A stretch of 64,000 nt of DNA from the NCBI GenBank assembly GCA_942493315.1, contig OW818690.1:2914001-2978000 (forward strand), given 5' to 3'. The notes beneath the pieces are model-generated. The model was given only the letters and a program-made list of their open reading frames with translations. It was not told the DNA's origin and did no database searches. The translations under genes and the position numbers were made by a program. Each line of letters opens with the position of its first letter. Positions within the stretch are counted from its first letter, which is position 1. Of this stretch, positions 25,895-36,220 are shown in pieces. The stretch is from UBA5429 sp942493315 (GTDB taxonomy: Bacteria; Bacteroidota; Bacteroidia; Bacteroidales; WCHB1-69).

Positions 25895-26067
25895 TAAAAT
25901 TTTTTACTACATCTATCTAAAACTGCAAATTTCCTAAAATTTCTTAAAAAAATATAAATCAGCATTTTATGTCAAATATGTTATTTAAGTTTGCAAAATG
26001 AAAATGTTACAAAATTGTTACGAAAAAACACATACATCTGACTGAAAACTAATTAAATATAAAATAC

Positions 26068-27711
26068 ATGATTAACATTAAAGAGCAACTTAAAGCCTTA
26101 GGAATTACAAATCCCGGGAAGATCTACCTGAATTTAAGCTACGATGAACTGTATGAACATGAAACAAGACCAGATTTAAGCGGTTATGAAAAAGCATTTC
26201 ATACAACAAGCGGTGCATTATCAGTAGATACCGGCATTTTTACCGGAAGATCCCCAAAAGACAAATATGTTGTATTAGATGACGCTACTAGAAACACTGT
26301 TTGGTGGAATGAACCCGGAAAGAAAGGTTCTGACAACAAACCGATTTCATTAGAGATTTGGAACCATTTTAACCAATTATGTCTCGATCAATTAGATCAA
26401 AAAGATATTTATGTAATGGATTTATGGGTTGGAACCAAAGCTGATTCCGGAATGAATATCCGTTTTATTACAGAAGTGGCCTGGCAGGCTCATTTCGTGA
26501 AAAATATGTTTATTCGTCCTCCTCAGGAAGCTTTAGAAAATTTCGAACCTGAATTTATCGTAATGAATTGTTGTAAAGCTACCAATCCAGACTGGAAGGA
26601 ACAAGGTTTAAACAGTGAAGTTTTTATTGCCTTTAATTTAACAGATAAAGTGGCATTAATTGGAGGTTCTTGGTATGGTGGAGAAATGAAAAAAGGAATT
26701 TTCTCTGTTATGAACTACTTTTTACCATTAAAAGGGATAGCATCTATGCATTGCTCCGCTAATGAAGGAAAAGATGGTAAAACTGCAATTTTCTTTGGAT
26801 TATCCGGAACAGGTAAAACAACTTTATCTACTGACCCTGAAAGAGCTTTAATTGGAGATGATGAACATGGTTGGGATAATGAGGGAGTATTCAACTTTGA
26901 AGGTGGTTGTTATGCCAAATGTATCAATTTAAGCAAAGAGAACGAACCTGAAATTTATCACGCTATTAAGAGAGATGCTCTTTTAGAAAATTTAGTTGTG
27001 GATGATCAAGGAAACATTGATTTCTCTTCTGATGCCAAAACTGAAAACACCAGAGTTTCCTACCCTATTTACCATATAGAAAATATTGTTAAACCTCTAT
27101 CAAAAGGTACACATCCTAGTAAAGTGATCTTTTTATCAGCAGATGCATTTGGAGTACTTCCTCCTGTTTCTATGTTAAGTAAAGAACAAATGATGTATTA
27201 CTTCTTGAGCGGTTATACAGCAAAATTAGCCGGAACTGAAAGAGATATTGTGGAACCAACACCAACCTTTTCATCTTGCTTTGGTGCCGCATTTTTATTG
27301 TTACACCCTACAAAATATGCTGATGTTTTTGGTAAAAAAATGGAGGAACATTTTGCTACGGCTTATTTAGTGAATACCGGCTGGATCGGTGGTGGTTACA
27401 ACTCCGGTGGTAAAAGAATCTCCATAAAAGATACCAGACGTATTATTTCAGCTATTTTAAATGATGAACTGATCGATTGTAGTACAGAAATTGCTATGCC
27501 ATTCAATCTTACTATACCAAAACATATTGAAGGTATTTCAGATCTTATTTTGAATCCGGTCAATTGTTGGAATGATAAAATGGCCTATCAAAAAACAGCT
27601 AACCATCTTGCGGAATCGTTTGTTAAAAACTTTAAATTGTTTACAGACACTCCCAAAGGAGAACATTTAATTCAGGCTGGACCTTTGGTTCAATCTTTAC
27701 AAACTGTATAA
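26068..27711 (+). CDS. pckA: Phosphoenolpyruvate carboxykinase (ATP)
   Basis: A 547-residue enzyme of the ATP-dependent class. The P-loop FFGLSGTGKTTLS (kinase-1a) and kinase-2 block LIGDDEHGWDN surround the metal site; the PEPCK-specific TGRSPKDKYVV, FITEVAWQAHFVKNMFIRP and GSWYGGEMKKGIFSVMNYF are present, as is the adenine-binding ENTRVSYPIYHI. It interconverts oxaloacetate and PEP with ATP, for gluconeogenesis or, in fermenting Bacteroidetes, CO2 fixation. It is divergently oriented to ferritin and ends at a strong terminator shared with rpsA. TACATCTG at 26033-26040 is a possible -7 box. Confidence 0.97.
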   Translation: MINIKEQLKALGITNPGKIYLNLSYDELYEHETRPDLSGYEKAFHTTSGALSVDTGIFTGRSPKDKYVVLDDATRNTVWWNEPGKKGSDNKPISLEIWNHFNQLCLDQLDQKDIYVMDLWVGTKADSGMNIRFITEVAWQAHFVKNMFIRPPQEALENFEPEFIVMNCCKATNPDWKEQGLNSEVFIAFNLTDKVALIGGSWYGGEMKKGIFSVMNYFLPLKGIASMHCSANEGKDGKTAIFFGLSGTGKTTLSTDPERALIGDDEHGWDNEGVFNFEGGCYAKCINLSKENEPEIYHAIKRDALLENLVVDDQGNIDFSSDAKTENTRVSYPIYHIENIVKPLSKGTHPSKVIFLSADAFGVLPPVSMLSKEQMMYYFLSGYTAKLAGTERDIVEPTPTFSSCFGAAFLLLHPTKYADVFGKKMEEHFATAYLVNTGWIGGGYNSGGKRISIKDTRRIISAILNDELIDCSTEIAMPFNLTIPKHIEGISDLILNPVNCWNDKMAYQKTANHLAESFVKNFKLFTDTPKGEHLIQAGPLVQSLQTV

Positions 27712-27745
27712 AAAAAAGGGCTGCAAATGCAGCCCTTTTTTATTT
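27711..27745. terminator. Bidirectional terminator between pckA and rpsA
   Basis: GGGCTGC/GCAGCCC stem with an AAAT loop (27718-27735), preceded by A8 and followed by T6, so it can stop both convergent transcripts. Confidence 0.9.
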
Positions 27746-27759
27746 ATATATCAGAAAGA

Positions 27760-29760
27760 CTATTTCTCTTTCTTCTTAAGATCAGCTTGTAAATTTTGTA
27801 AAACGCTTAAATCACCTAATGTTGATTTTTCTACGTTGTCATTAATTTTAGAGATCTCTTTTTGTTTTTTCTTCTCTTCAGAAACAACTCTTTTTTCATC
27901 CTCTTCCTTGTTTTCTTGCCAAGTTTTGGTATGAGATAAGGTTATTTTCTTAGCTTCTTTTGAGAATTCAATAACTTTAAACATTAAAATTTGTTCAATT
28001 TTAGGAGTTGATTTATCCTCTTTTGCCATTGCTCTATTGAAAGCAAAACCTTCAATACCATAAGCTAAAGCGATAACATAACCTTTATCGTTTTGACTGA
28101 TAATGGTTCCTTCGTGATCTGAACCTACTGTGAAGATAGTTTCAAAAACATCCCAAGGATTTTCCTCTAATTGTTTGTGTCCTAAGCTTAAACGACGATT
28201 ATCAACATCAACTTCAAGAACAACAACTTCGATGCTATCACCGATTTTAGTAAATTCAGCTGGATGTTTGATTTTTTTAGACCAGGAAAGATCTGAAATG
28301 TGGATTAATCCGTCAACACCCTCTTCTAATTCAACAAAAATACCAAAGTTTGTAAAGTTACGAACTGTGGCTGTATGTTTTGAATTTACTGGATATCTGT
28401 TTACGATATTTTCCCATGGATCAGGAATCAATTGTTTAATACCTAATGACATTTTTCTTTCATCGCGATCTAATGTAAGAATAACAGCTTCGATTTCATC
28501 ACCTACTTTTAAGAAGTCATGAGCTGTACGAAGATGTTGTGACCATGACATTTCAGATACGTGAACTAAACCTTCAACACCTGGTAATACTTCAATAAAT
28601 GCACCGTAATCAGCAATAACGACTACTTTACCTTTAACTTTATCACCAATAGTTAAGTTTTGATCAAGAGCATCCCATGGATGTGGAGTTAATTGTTTTA
28701 AACCAAGTGCGATACGTTTTTTATTTTCATCGAAATCAAGGATAACCACATTGATTTTTTGATCCAATTGAACAATCTCTTCAGGATGAATGATTCTTCC
28801 CCAAGATAAATCAGTAATGTGAATTAAACCGTCAACACCACCTAAATCGATAAATACACCGTAACTTGTGATATTTTTAACAGTTCCTTCCAAAATCTGA
28901 CCTTTTTCAAGACGTGCAATAATTTCAGCTTTTTGAGCTTCCAATTCGTCTTCAATAAGTGCTTTATGTGAAACAACAACATTTTTGTATTCATGGTTAA
29001 TTTTAACCACTTTAAATTCCATTGTTTTATTTACATAAATATCATAATCACGAATAGGTTTAACATCAATTTGAGAACCTGGTAAGAATGCTTCAATACC
29101 AAATACATCAACGATTAAACCACCTTTAGTTCTGCATTTCACATAACCTTTGATAATTTCTTGAGTATCAAATGCTAAATTAACACGGTTCCAAGATTGT
29201 AATAAACGAGCTTTTTTGTGTGATAATTGAAGTTGACCTGTTGCATCTTCTTGATTTTCAACATATACTTCAATAGTATCTCCAATTTTTAAATCAGAAT
29301 TGTAACGTAATTCATTGGCTGAAATAACACCGTCAGATTTGAAACCAATATTAACAACGATTTCACGACTGTTGATAGATACTACACTACCATTGATCAC
29401 TTCATTTTCATCAATAGATTTGAAAGTCTTAGTATAAAGATCTTCATATCTTTCTTTTTCAAGTGAGGAATATTTTGATCCTTTTTTCTCAATAGAATCC
29501 CAATTGAATTCATCAAGTGAAGGATAAGCATTTTCAATCACTTTTGCTTTTTTAAGAGCAGGTGCTTCTACTAATGGTAACTCTTCAGCTACAACTTTAA
29601 CTTCAACTTCAGCTATTGGTTCTTCAACCACAACTTCAGTTTCAACTACAGTTTCTTCAACAATTGGTTCTTGAGCAACAGCTTCATTTTGAACAGATTC
29701 AACCACTTGTTCAGGATTGTTTTCTTCTGCCTCTGTGTTTTTTAATAATTCTTCAGACAT
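27760..29760 (-). CDS. rpsA: 30S ribosomal protein S1
   Basis: A 666-residue S1 protein. An acidic, valine/glutamate-rich N-terminal tail of about 70 residues (EPIVEETVVETEVVVEEP) precedes multiple S1/OB repeats, including the strongly conserved TVKNITSYGVFIDLGGVDGL, KVVVIADYGAFIEVLPGVEG and TVRNFTNFGIFVELEEGVDG units with the GLIHISDLSW motif; about six repeats can be counted, ending with a lysine/glutamate-rich tail. S1 binds mRNA on the 30S subunit, which is important where Shine-Dalgarno sites are weak, as in Bacteroidetes. The acidic tail is longer than in proteobacterial S1. It has its own -7 box TATTTTTG at 29863-29870. Confidence 0.95.
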   Translation of the reverse strand: MSEELLKNTEAEENNPEQVVESVQNEAVAQEPIVEETVVETEVVVEEPIAEVEVKVVAEELPLVEAPALKKAKVIENAYPSLDEFNWDSIEKKGSKYSSLEKERYEDLYTKTFKSIDENEVINGSVVSINSREIVVNIGFKSDGVISANELRYNSDLKIGDTIEVYVENQEDATGQLQLSHKKARLLQSWNRVNLAFDTQEIIKGYVKCRTKGGLIVDVFGIEAFLPGSQIDVKPIRDYDIYVNKTMEFKVVKINHEYKNVVVSHKALIEDELEAQKAEIIARLEKGQILEGTVKNITSYGVFIDLGGVDGLIHITDLSWGRIIHPEEIVQLDQKINVVILDFDENKKRIALGLKQLTPHPWDALDQNLTIGDKVKGKVVVIADYGAFIEVLPGVEGLVHVSEMSWSQHLRTAHDFLKVGDEIEAVILTLDRDERKMSLGIKQLIPDPWENIVNRYPVNSKHTATVRNFTNFGIFVELEEGVDGLIHISDLSWSKKIKHPAEFTKIGDSIEVVVLEVDVDNRRLSLGHKQLEENPWDVFETIFTVGSDHEGTIISQNDKGYVIALAYGIEGFAFNRAMAKEDKSTPKIEQILMFKVIEFSKEAKKITLSHTKTWQENKEEDEKRVVSEEKKKQKEISKINDNVEKSTLGDLSVLQNLQADLKKKEK

Positions 29761-29862
29761 TTTTTAATTCGATTTGCAAGCAAATCATTTGTTTTAAAGG
29801 GTTTTACATTGAGGTTAACTATTTGAATATCAAACTAAAGAGCCTCTTTCAATTTGAGCTTG

Positions 29863-29870
29863 CAAAAATA
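29863..29870 (-). promoter_or_regulatory. -7 box (TATTTTTG) for rpsA
   Basis: TATTTTTG on the minus strand, leaving a leader of roughly 95 bases before the ATG, longer than for the other genes here. Confidence 0.45.
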
Positions 29871-30003
29871 CAAAAAAATATTATATAAATATACATTAAA
29901 TAGCAAAAAAAAATTACTCTTCTCATCAAATTTATTTCAAAAATTTCTTTTCTCTATATAACATTTTGTTATGAAAAAATGTTCATAGAATCGTTTAATT
30001 TTA

Positions 30004-30011
30004 TATATTTG
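30004..30011 (+). promoter_or_regulatory. -7 box (TATATTTG) for the parvulin operon
   Basis: TATATTTG followed by a 39-base leader to the ATG at 30051. No TTG at the expected -33 distance. Confidence 0.45.
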
Positions 30012-30050
30012 CACTCCTAAATAACGTGAATATAATAATCTAAAATAATT

Positions 30051-31775
30051 ATGAAAAAATCTATTTTACTTTTTACTTTAATAATCGGATTATCAACAGT
30101 TTTCGGTCAAAAAAAAGATGATATTCTTTTCAAATACGGCAATGATGTTGTAACAAAAAATGAATTCGTAAATGCATTTAAAAAGAACAATAATATCCAA
30201 ACTGCATCTGAACAAGAGATCAGAGAATATTTGAATCTTTACATCAACTTTAAATTGAAAGTAAAACAAGGTTATTCTGAAGGTATTGATACTACTTCAG
30301 CTTTCATCAAAGAGTTGGCCTCTTATCGTTCACAATCCGCCCAACAATATTTAATTGATAAAGAAGTTACTGAACAATTAATTTTAGAAGCTAAAGAGAG
30401 AGCAAAATTTCATGTAAGAGCTTCCCATATTTTAATCACTTGTGCTGCTACAGCTTCCGCATCTGACACGCTTGCAGCCTATAAAAAAATTATTCAAATC
30501 AGAGAAAAAATTAAAAAAGGGGATCTCAGTTTTAATCAGGCTGCTGTTGAATATTCAGATGATAAATCAGCTCAGGATTCTTACAATTCTCAATCCAAAC
30601 GCTGGCAATACGGAAATAAAGGTGAGTTAGGCTATTTTACAGTTTTTGATTTGATATACCCTTTTGAAAACGGTGCTTTCAATACAAAAGTAAGTGAAAT
30701 TTCAATGCCTGTTCGTTCTCCTTATGGTTATCATCTAATTTATGTTCAAGATATTGTAAAGTCTATAAGCAAAATTACAATCAAACAAATTTTTGTAGAA
30801 GATACTTTGGCAAGATTAGGTGAAATGAGCCCTGCTACTCAACAAAGATTAACTCAAATAGAAGCCAAATTAAACTCAGGAATTACCTTTGAAGATGTTG
30901 CTAAAGAATTTTCTGATGACAAAGCTTCCAAAGAAAAAGGGGGAGAATTGGAACCATTTGCACCCAACAGAAGAACCGGAAATTTTGTTAAAGCTTGTTT
31001 AAATATCGAACCCGGTAAATACAGCTTAAGAGCGGTTGCTTCCAATATGGGATGGCATATCATTAAAGTTGTCAATATCGAATTTGTTGATACTGAAAAT
31101 GAAATGTTTACACATGTAATTAAAAATAAAATTTCCAGAGATCAAAGATCTTATAAAAGTAAAGAATCATTAGTTGAAAAACTTAAAATAGAATATAACT
31201 ATAAAGATAAAAATAAAGATAAAGCATTCGAATTTTTAGCTAAAAACATTCCTGTAAACTATTTTTCAAATCCTGATACTACTGACCTTACTCAATTAAA
31301 AGGGATCGAAAAATTAAAGCCTTTATTCACTTATGCTGATCAAAAAGAATCAGTTCAGGACTTTGCTCAATTCGTATCTAAATTTCAAGGTATGGATTAT
31401 AAAGGTGATTTAGTAAACTTTTTTAATGAAAGATTTCCGTTTTACGTTCAAGACAAAATCTTAACTTATGAAAATTCAATTCTGGAACAAAAATATCCTG
31501 AATTTCATGATTTAGTTACCGAATATAGAGAAGGAATGATCCTTTTTGAAATCAATACTCAAAAAATTTGGAATGAAGCTTTAAAAGATACTATCGGAAT
31601 CCAAAAATATTATGAATCCGTTAAAAGTCAATACAATAAACCTTTTGAAGAGATTAGAGCAATCATTGTTACTGAATATCAAAATGAGTTGGAAAATAAA
31701 TGGATCAATGAATTGAAACAAAGATATCCTGTTGTGATTAATGAAAAAGTATTTCAATCCATCATTAAAAAATAA
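30051..31775 (+). CDS. SurA-like periplasmic peptidyl-prolyl isomerase with two parvulin domains
   Basis: A 574-residue protein with a signal peptide (MKKSILLFTLIIGLSTVFGQ), a SurA-type N-terminal helical region, and two consecutive PpiC/parvulin domains: the first about residues 122-235 (VRASHILI...GELGYFTVFDLIYPFENGAF...SPYGYHLIYV), the second about residues 240-345 (ITIKQIFVED...KGGELEPFAPNR...SNMGWHIIKV). Such proteins chaperone outer-membrane barrels through the periplasm. The gene stop directly abuts the GTG of the next gene, so the two form an operon. The partner is also exported and lacks the parvulin domains. Confidence 0.88.
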   Translation: MKKSILLFTLIIGLSTVFGQKKDDILFKYGNDVVTKNEFVNAFKKNNNIQTASEQEIREYLNLYINFKLKVKQGYSEGIDTTSAFIKELASYRSQSAQQYLIDKEVTEQLILEAKERAKFHVRASHILITCAATASASDTLAAYKKIIQIREKIKKGDLSFNQAAVEYSDDKSAQDSYNSQSKRWQYGNKGELGYFTVFDLIYPFENGAFNTKVSEISMPVRSPYGYHLIYVQDIVKSISKITIKQIFVEDTLARLGEMSPATQQRLTQIEAKLNSGITFEDVAKEFSDDKASKEKGGELEPFAPNRRTGNFVKACLNIEPGKYSLRAVASNMGWHIIKVVNIEFVDTENEMFTHVIKNKISRDQRSYKSKESLVEKLKIEYNYKDKNKDKAFEFLAKNIPVNYFSNPDTTDLTQLKGIEKLKPLFTYADQKESVQDFAQFVSKFQGMDYKGDLVNFFNERFPFYVQDKILTYENSILEQKYPEFHDLVTEYREGMILFEINTQKIWNEALKDTIGIQKYYESVKSQYNKPFEEIRAIIVTEYQNELENKWINELKQRYPVVINEKVFQSIIKK

Positions 31776-32609
31776 GTGAAAAAAATAGCGCTTTTATTAT
31801 TGGTTATTCCATTTTTCTACTCATGTCATTCCAAAAAAGACAGAGTAGTTTCTGAAGTTTTCAATGATATATTGTTTGAATCTGAAGTTGTTCAAAATAT
31901 TCCATCAGGATTATCTCCTGAAGATAGTCTCCACTTTTTTCAACAATATGTAGAAAATTGGATCAATGAAAAAGTTGTTATAAATGAAGCCAAACATGTT
32001 TTATCTTTTAGTGAACAAAACTTTGACGAGCAGATTAAAAAATACAAGGAGAAACTATTGATTGAAGCATACTATAATAAAATCACTTCAGATAGCACGC
32101 AATTTAAAATTTCAGATCAGGAGATTAAACATTTTACCAAAGAGTTTAAAGTTTCTGAACCTATTCAAAAAAATGTGGTCAGAGTTAACTATATTAAACT
32201 TTCTAAAAAATCTAATGTTGGGAATAAAATTAAGGAGATTCTATTCAATGAAAATAAAAGAGTAGCACAAAAAGAGCAATTGATATCGATGTGCAGCGAT
32301 TCTATTGAATATTTTTTAGATGATAATCAGTGGATTTTATTAGATTATTTAGAAAACGATTTTCCATTTAGTATCAATAATAAAGAAGCTTTACTCAGTG
32401 AACATAAAAATATAGATGTTTCTGATGAACAATATCGTTATCTGATCGTATTTTTAGATTTTAAAACTCAATTTACATCTTCTGAAACAAGCGGTGAGTT
32501 TGAAAGTACAAAACAGATGCTTATTCAACAAAAGAAAGTGAATTACATCAATAATGTTAAGAAATCTTTATTGGAAAAAGCAATCAAAGAGAATTCAATT
32601 CTTCAATAA
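31776..32609 (+). CDS. Lipoprotein related to SurA/PpiC N-terminal domains
   Basis: A 277-residue protein starting with GTG immediately after the stop of the preceding isomerase gene. The N-terminus is a lipoprotein signal (LLLVIPFFYSC, Cys at residue 17). The body is helical and charged, and YVENWINEKVVINEAKHVLSF resembles the SurA N-terminal chaperone region; no parvulin catalytic domain is visible. Tandem arrangement with a two-parvulin protein is common in Bacteroidetes and suggests a joint role in outer-membrane protein folding. The chaperone assignment is inference from context; the lipid anchor is directly seen. Confidence 0.65.
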   Translation: MKKIALLLLVIPFFYSCHSKKDRVVSEVFNDILFESEVVQNIPSGLSPEDSLHFFQQYVENWINEKVVINEAKHVLSFSEQNFDEQIKKYKEKLLIEAYYNKITSDSTQFKISDQEIKHFTKEFKVSEPIQKNVVRVNYIKLSKKSNVGNKIKEILFNENKRVAQKEQLISMCSDSIEYFLDDNQWILLDYLENDFPFSINNKEALLSEHKNIDVSDEQYRYLIVFLDFKTQFTSSETSGEFESTKQMLIQQKKVNYINNVKKSLLEKAIKENSILQ

Positions 32610-32656
32610 AAAGATTTGAACATTTTCATTTAGATAATTTTATAGAAGAAAATCTA

Positions 32657-35266
32657 CTATTGAACAATCAATTTTCTGAATATTTTTTGTGATCCGTTTT
32701 GCACTGCAATCAAATATATTCCCGATACAAGATTATCTAATTCAATTTCAGTTATCTCCTTTTTTAAAGGTATGGTCATCATTAATTGACCTGAAATGTT
32801 GTATAAATATGCGTAACCACCATTATTTTCATAAAATGTTCTATCAGCTTTTAAGAATACATTTAAAGAAGTAGGATTTGGATATAACTGAACATTTGGT
32901 TCCATACTTTGAAAATCACGAATAGCAACAGTAGATGTACCTTCGACAAAAAGATAGGTCATAGCACCGGCACTAGAAATTTTAATAGTATCTGAAATTT
33001 GACCAATAATAGAAGGTAAAAACCGAATATGTAATAATTGAGGTAAATTAGATTTTTGAATCACCAGTTGAGATCCCCAGGTTGTTCCATTGAGAGAAAC
33101 CTGAAAATAGAGTGGTGCTTTTACTAAAACATTAATAGTCAATTGAGATACATCTGCAGAGATCATCACTTGTTGTGTATCTGAAGGTGTATTTTGATAC
33201 GATGTAAAAGAAAGTGTATTAGTAGATGTTTGAATAATATCTGGTGATCCTAAACCAAAAGTAGCATAAATGGAATGGGATTGAATTACGTTAGTAAAAG
33301 TATAGCTATTTTGAATTCCAACAGAAACACTATCGACGAAAACATCAGTAATGGCATATCCAACTGCAGGGGTGATGTTATAGGTAATATTTGCATTGTA
33401 AGAAACTAATGTAGTATCAGCAGGAGAAATAGTTCCATTGCCATTTTGGAAGGCCATAATTGGATATTTATTGATCGATAGATTTAGTATTTCCACCACT
33501 TTAGGTTCATTGATATTTAAGATCGTATAAACACTATTTACTGCAGTTAACGTATCATTTCCAACTCGGACAATAATATTTGAATTTGAAAAATAGGAAT
33601 CAAGATTCACTAAAAAGGAGAAAGAGCTACCCGGTGATACAGGTGAAACGGATCCGGTTGCAGGTGTTACAGCTACTCCTACACGTTGAGGTAAAAAGAT
33701 GGGAAATGAAGAAAGAGTATCACCACCCATTAGGTTAAAAGTGATAATATCATTATATGTATTCAGCGTAATGTTCGTAATCGGTTTATTCGTATTGGCA
33801 TTTGCCCATGATTTCATAGAAGGGGAAGTCTGGTCAGTGAAGGTTGTTTTATTTAACGTTCCGGGCCAGGGACAAGATGCTGCATTGATTGCGCCATATT
33901 GTCCGGAAGTAGGTAAAGATTGGGTACTATTAGCAGCCACAGGATAAAATTTTTGTTTATGAGTGGAATTGATACTACCGGAATTGACATTGGAGGCACA
34001 TCTATAGATCACCATTCCGTTTCCGGGTATTGCCTGATCAAAAGATCTTAAAGCTCTGTTTTCAATTAAAAAATATTCATTATTAGTAGCTGTATTAATT
34101 CTGTAAAAAGCATTGGCATAATAGATTGAGGGAGGTATAACTACAGTTTGAGTATCTGTCAAGAGAGTAACTTCAGCCCATTGATAGGTGTAAATTTTAA
34201 TTCTGGGATTTTGATGTGCCGGTGTTCTTCCGCTATTATTCCAGCTACCTGAAGCCATAAGATCCCAATAACCGGTTCCTTCATAAGACCCACCTGTTTC
34301 GTAATTGGTATCATAATAATCCGGAGCACCTAAAACGTGTCCTAACTCATGACAAATCACTCCGATATAGGTGATAGATGAACCTGAGGCTCCTCTGCAT
34401 TCAGGAGAACAAGCATAACTTCCAATATGAACACCATCTGCTGAAATATCTAAACCTCCGGCATGAGACCAAATAGCATCTGCACCTGCACCGGCTTCTT
34501 CTCCGGTTCCGGCAAAAATAACATAAAGGCCATCCACATTTCCATCACTATCATTATCATAATCGGAAAAATCAACTAATGGATCTGCATGTTGCACACC
34601 TTCATAAATGAGTTGACCTGCATCACCATTGTTATTATTGCCATAATAAGCTGCATTTTCAATAGAGGTGAATGGACCAACCACATCAAAAATCAAGTTC
34701 AGAGAATTATAGGATGTTTCTGCATAAAAATCATGAACACTTCCATCAGCTCCACCTGTATTGTAGCCAATCTGATTAAGAAGATTGTAAAAATCAGCAT
34801 TGGTTTTAACAAAAGGTTTATCTGAATATTCCATTAGAATACATAAAAATCTTATCGTTCCTCTTGAATGGGGATAGGGAGTTTGAGCCATTTGTGTATC
34901 AACCATTTCTCTGATTTGAATAAAAGTATTGATTTGTGCTTCAGAGTAGAAAAGATGGGTTTGTATTGTTTGTAAAAAAAGGATCACAGGTTCAGTCCTG
35001 TCGTTAATTTCTCTTGCATGAAAGGATGAAGGAACAAGGTTTCCATCAGAATTGATATATGCATAATTAAAAAAACCGGCAGTATCATATAAAAGAGTGA
35101 AACCATCTTCGGTTTCAGCATATTTTACATACTCATCCCCTTTCAATGTTAGCGTAACTTTTTGTCCATCAGGTTGAGAAAATTGCACTTTTTCAGGAAA
35201 AGCAGTTACAGAAAATAAAGATTTGGAAACTATAATGATAGTTAAAAGTAAAAAGATCTTTTTCAT
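32657..35266 (-). CDS. Secreted M6-family (immune inhibitor A-like) metalloprotease with T9SS type A tail
   Basis: An 869-residue exported protein. The signal peptide begins MKKIFLLLTIIIVSKSLF; an N-terminal region with TFDGFTLLYDTAGFF-like prodomain features leads to the catalytic domain GTIRFLCILMEYSDKPF and zinc motif ICHELGHVLGAPDYYD (HExxH, about residue 300), then GYWDLMASGSWN, typical of M6 peptidases. Two Ig/repeat domains follow and the C-terminal T9SS sorting sequence starts LYPNPTSLNVFL. The ATG at 35266 begins the signal peptide; a TTG nine codons upstream falls in the -7 box and is rejected. Target proteins are unknown. Confidence 0.88.
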   Translation of the reverse strand: MKKIFLLLTIIIVSKSLFSVTAFPEKVQFSQPDGQKVTLTLKGDEYVKYAETEDGFTLLYDTAGFFNYAYINSDGNLVPSSFHAREINDRTEPVILFLQTIQTHLFYSEAQINTFIQIREMVDTQMAQTPYPHSRGTIRFLCILMEYSDKPFVKTNADFYNLLNQIGYNTGGADGSVHDFYAETSYNSLNLIFDVVGPFTSIENAAYYGNNNNGDAGQLIYEGVQHADPLVDFSDYDNDSDGNVDGLYVIFAGTGEEAGAGADAIWSHAGGLDISADGVHIGSYACSPECRGASGSSITYIGVICHELGHVLGAPDYYDTNYETGGSYEGTGYWDLMASGSWNNSGRTPAHQNPRIKIYTYQWAEVTLLTDTQTVVIPPSIYYANAFYRINTATNNEYFLIENRALRSFDQAIPGNGMVIYRCASNVNSGSINSTHKQKFYPVAANSTQSLPTSGQYGAINAASCPWPGTLNKTTFTDQTSPSMKSWANANTNKPITNITLNTYNDIITFNLMGGDTLSSFPIFLPQRVGVAVTPATGSVSPVSPGSSFSFLVNLDSYFSNSNIIVRVGNDTLTAVNSVYTILNINEPKVVEILNLSINKYPIMAFQNGNGTISPADTTLVSYNANITYNITPAVGYAITDVFVDSVSVGIQNSYTFTNVIQSHSIYATFGLGSPDIIQTSTNTLSFTSYQNTPSDTQQVMISADVSQLTINVLVKAPLYFQVSLNGTTWGSQLVIQKSNLPQLLHIRFLPSIIGQISDTIKISSAGAMTYLFVEGTSTVAIRDFQSMEPNVQLYPNPTSLNVFLKADRTFYENNGGYAYLYNISGQLMMTIPLKKEITEIELDNLVSGIYLIAVQNGSQKIFRKLIVQ

Positions 35267-35290
35267 AGTAAGAATTGAAATAATAACCTG

Positions 35291-35298
35291 CAAATATA
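35291..35298 (-). promoter_or_regulatory. -7 box (TATATTTG) for the M6 protease
   Basis: TATATTTG on the minus strand ends one base from the prmC stop region, so the -33 part would lie inside prmC; leader about 18 bases. Confidence 0.45.
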
Positions 35299-36153
35299 CT
35301 ATTTTTCGGCCAAAATAAAACGATTCTTCCCATTAATATCTTTTAATGATGCAATATTACGGAAATCACATTTTTCGAGATATTCGATTATTTCTTGATG
35401 AAAATCTTCATGTGTTTCAAAATAGAGAAAACCTCCTTTTTTTAATTTTTGGACAGCAAGGTCCCCAATTTTCTTATAAAAAATGATGGGATCGTTATCC
35501 GGTACAAAAAGAGCACTATGTGGTTCAAAATGAATCACATTCTGATGCATCTCTCTTTCTTGTTTATGAGGTATATAAGGAGGATTACTCACAATAAGTT
35601 CATAAGCATAATCAAAAACATCGAATGAGTCTACTAAAATATTATGTTGTAAAAATTGAATAGCAACATTATTTTTCTGAGCGTTACGAGAAGAGATTTG
35701 AAGAGCAGATTCGGAAAAATCTGTTGCTAAAATTACAGACTGGGGTAAAAAATGGGCTAAGGATATAGCTATAGCTCCACTTCCTGTGCCAATATCCAGA
35801 ATCGAAATGGAGGATGAATCTTTGTATTTTTTGATGATCATATCTACCAATTCTTCGGTTTCAGGTCTGGGAATTAAAACAGAACTATTCACTTCAAAAG
35901 GAAGATTCATAAATAATGTTTCACCTAAAACATATTGGATTGGTTCCCCATTTTTTAGACGATTCAAGTCAGGTAAGATCAAATCTGAATCGATTTCCTT
36001 GTTTGGATTTATAAGAAAATCAATTTTTGAAATTTTATATCTATACATTAAAGAATGATAAAAAATGGAATTTGTTTCATTTTCATCATAAAGAGGTGCT
36101 AAAATATCTGCAAATATTTTTTTTAGTTCTTTTAATGTTAAAAATTGTTTCAT
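35299..36153 (-). CDS. prmC: Peptide chain release factor N5-glutamine methyltransferase
   Basis: A 284-residue methyltransferase. SAM-binding motif LDIGTGSGAIAISLA (about residue 120) and the glutamine-recognition motif VSNPPYIP (NPPY) are both present, with the N-terminal helical PrmC domain containing GEPIQYVLGETLFMNLPF and VLIPRPETEELV. It methylates the GGQ glutamine of release factors RF1 and RF2. It is divergent from rpoN. The gene ends 33 bases before the M6 protease start and need not be cotranscribed with it. Confidence 0.95.
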   Translation of the reverse strand: MKQFLTLKELKKIFADILAPLYDENETNSIFYHSLMYRYKISKIDFLINPNKEIDSDLILPDLNRLKNGEPIQYVLGETLFMNLPFEVNSSVLIPRPETEELVDMIIKKYKDSSSISILDIGTGSGAIAISLAHFLPQSVILATDFSESALQISSRNAQKNNVAIQFLQHNILVDSFDVFDYAYELIVSNPPYIPHKQEREMHQNVIHFEPHSALFVPDNDPIIFYKKIGDLAVQKLKKGGFLYFETHEDFHQEIIEYLEKCDFRNIASLKDINGKNRFILAEK

Positions 36154-36167
36154 TCCAACTTTTTTAT

Positions 36168-36198
36168 TTGTTCTTTTGGCAAAAATACTTTATTTTTG
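36168..36198 (+). promoter_or_regulatory. Promoter for rpoN
   Basis: TTG at 36168-36170, 20-base spacer, TATTTTTG at 36191-36198. It lies downstream of the longest reading-frame start (36176 region), so translation most likely begins at ATG 36221. Confidence 0.6.
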
Positions 36199-36220
36199 CA
36201 ACATAATATCGCTTCAAATT

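Noticed and set aside
25852..25965. N-terminal hydrophobic extension of ferritin
   Set aside because: It contains the probable promoter box and has no counterpart in ferritins, whose N-terminus fits the ATG at 25851.
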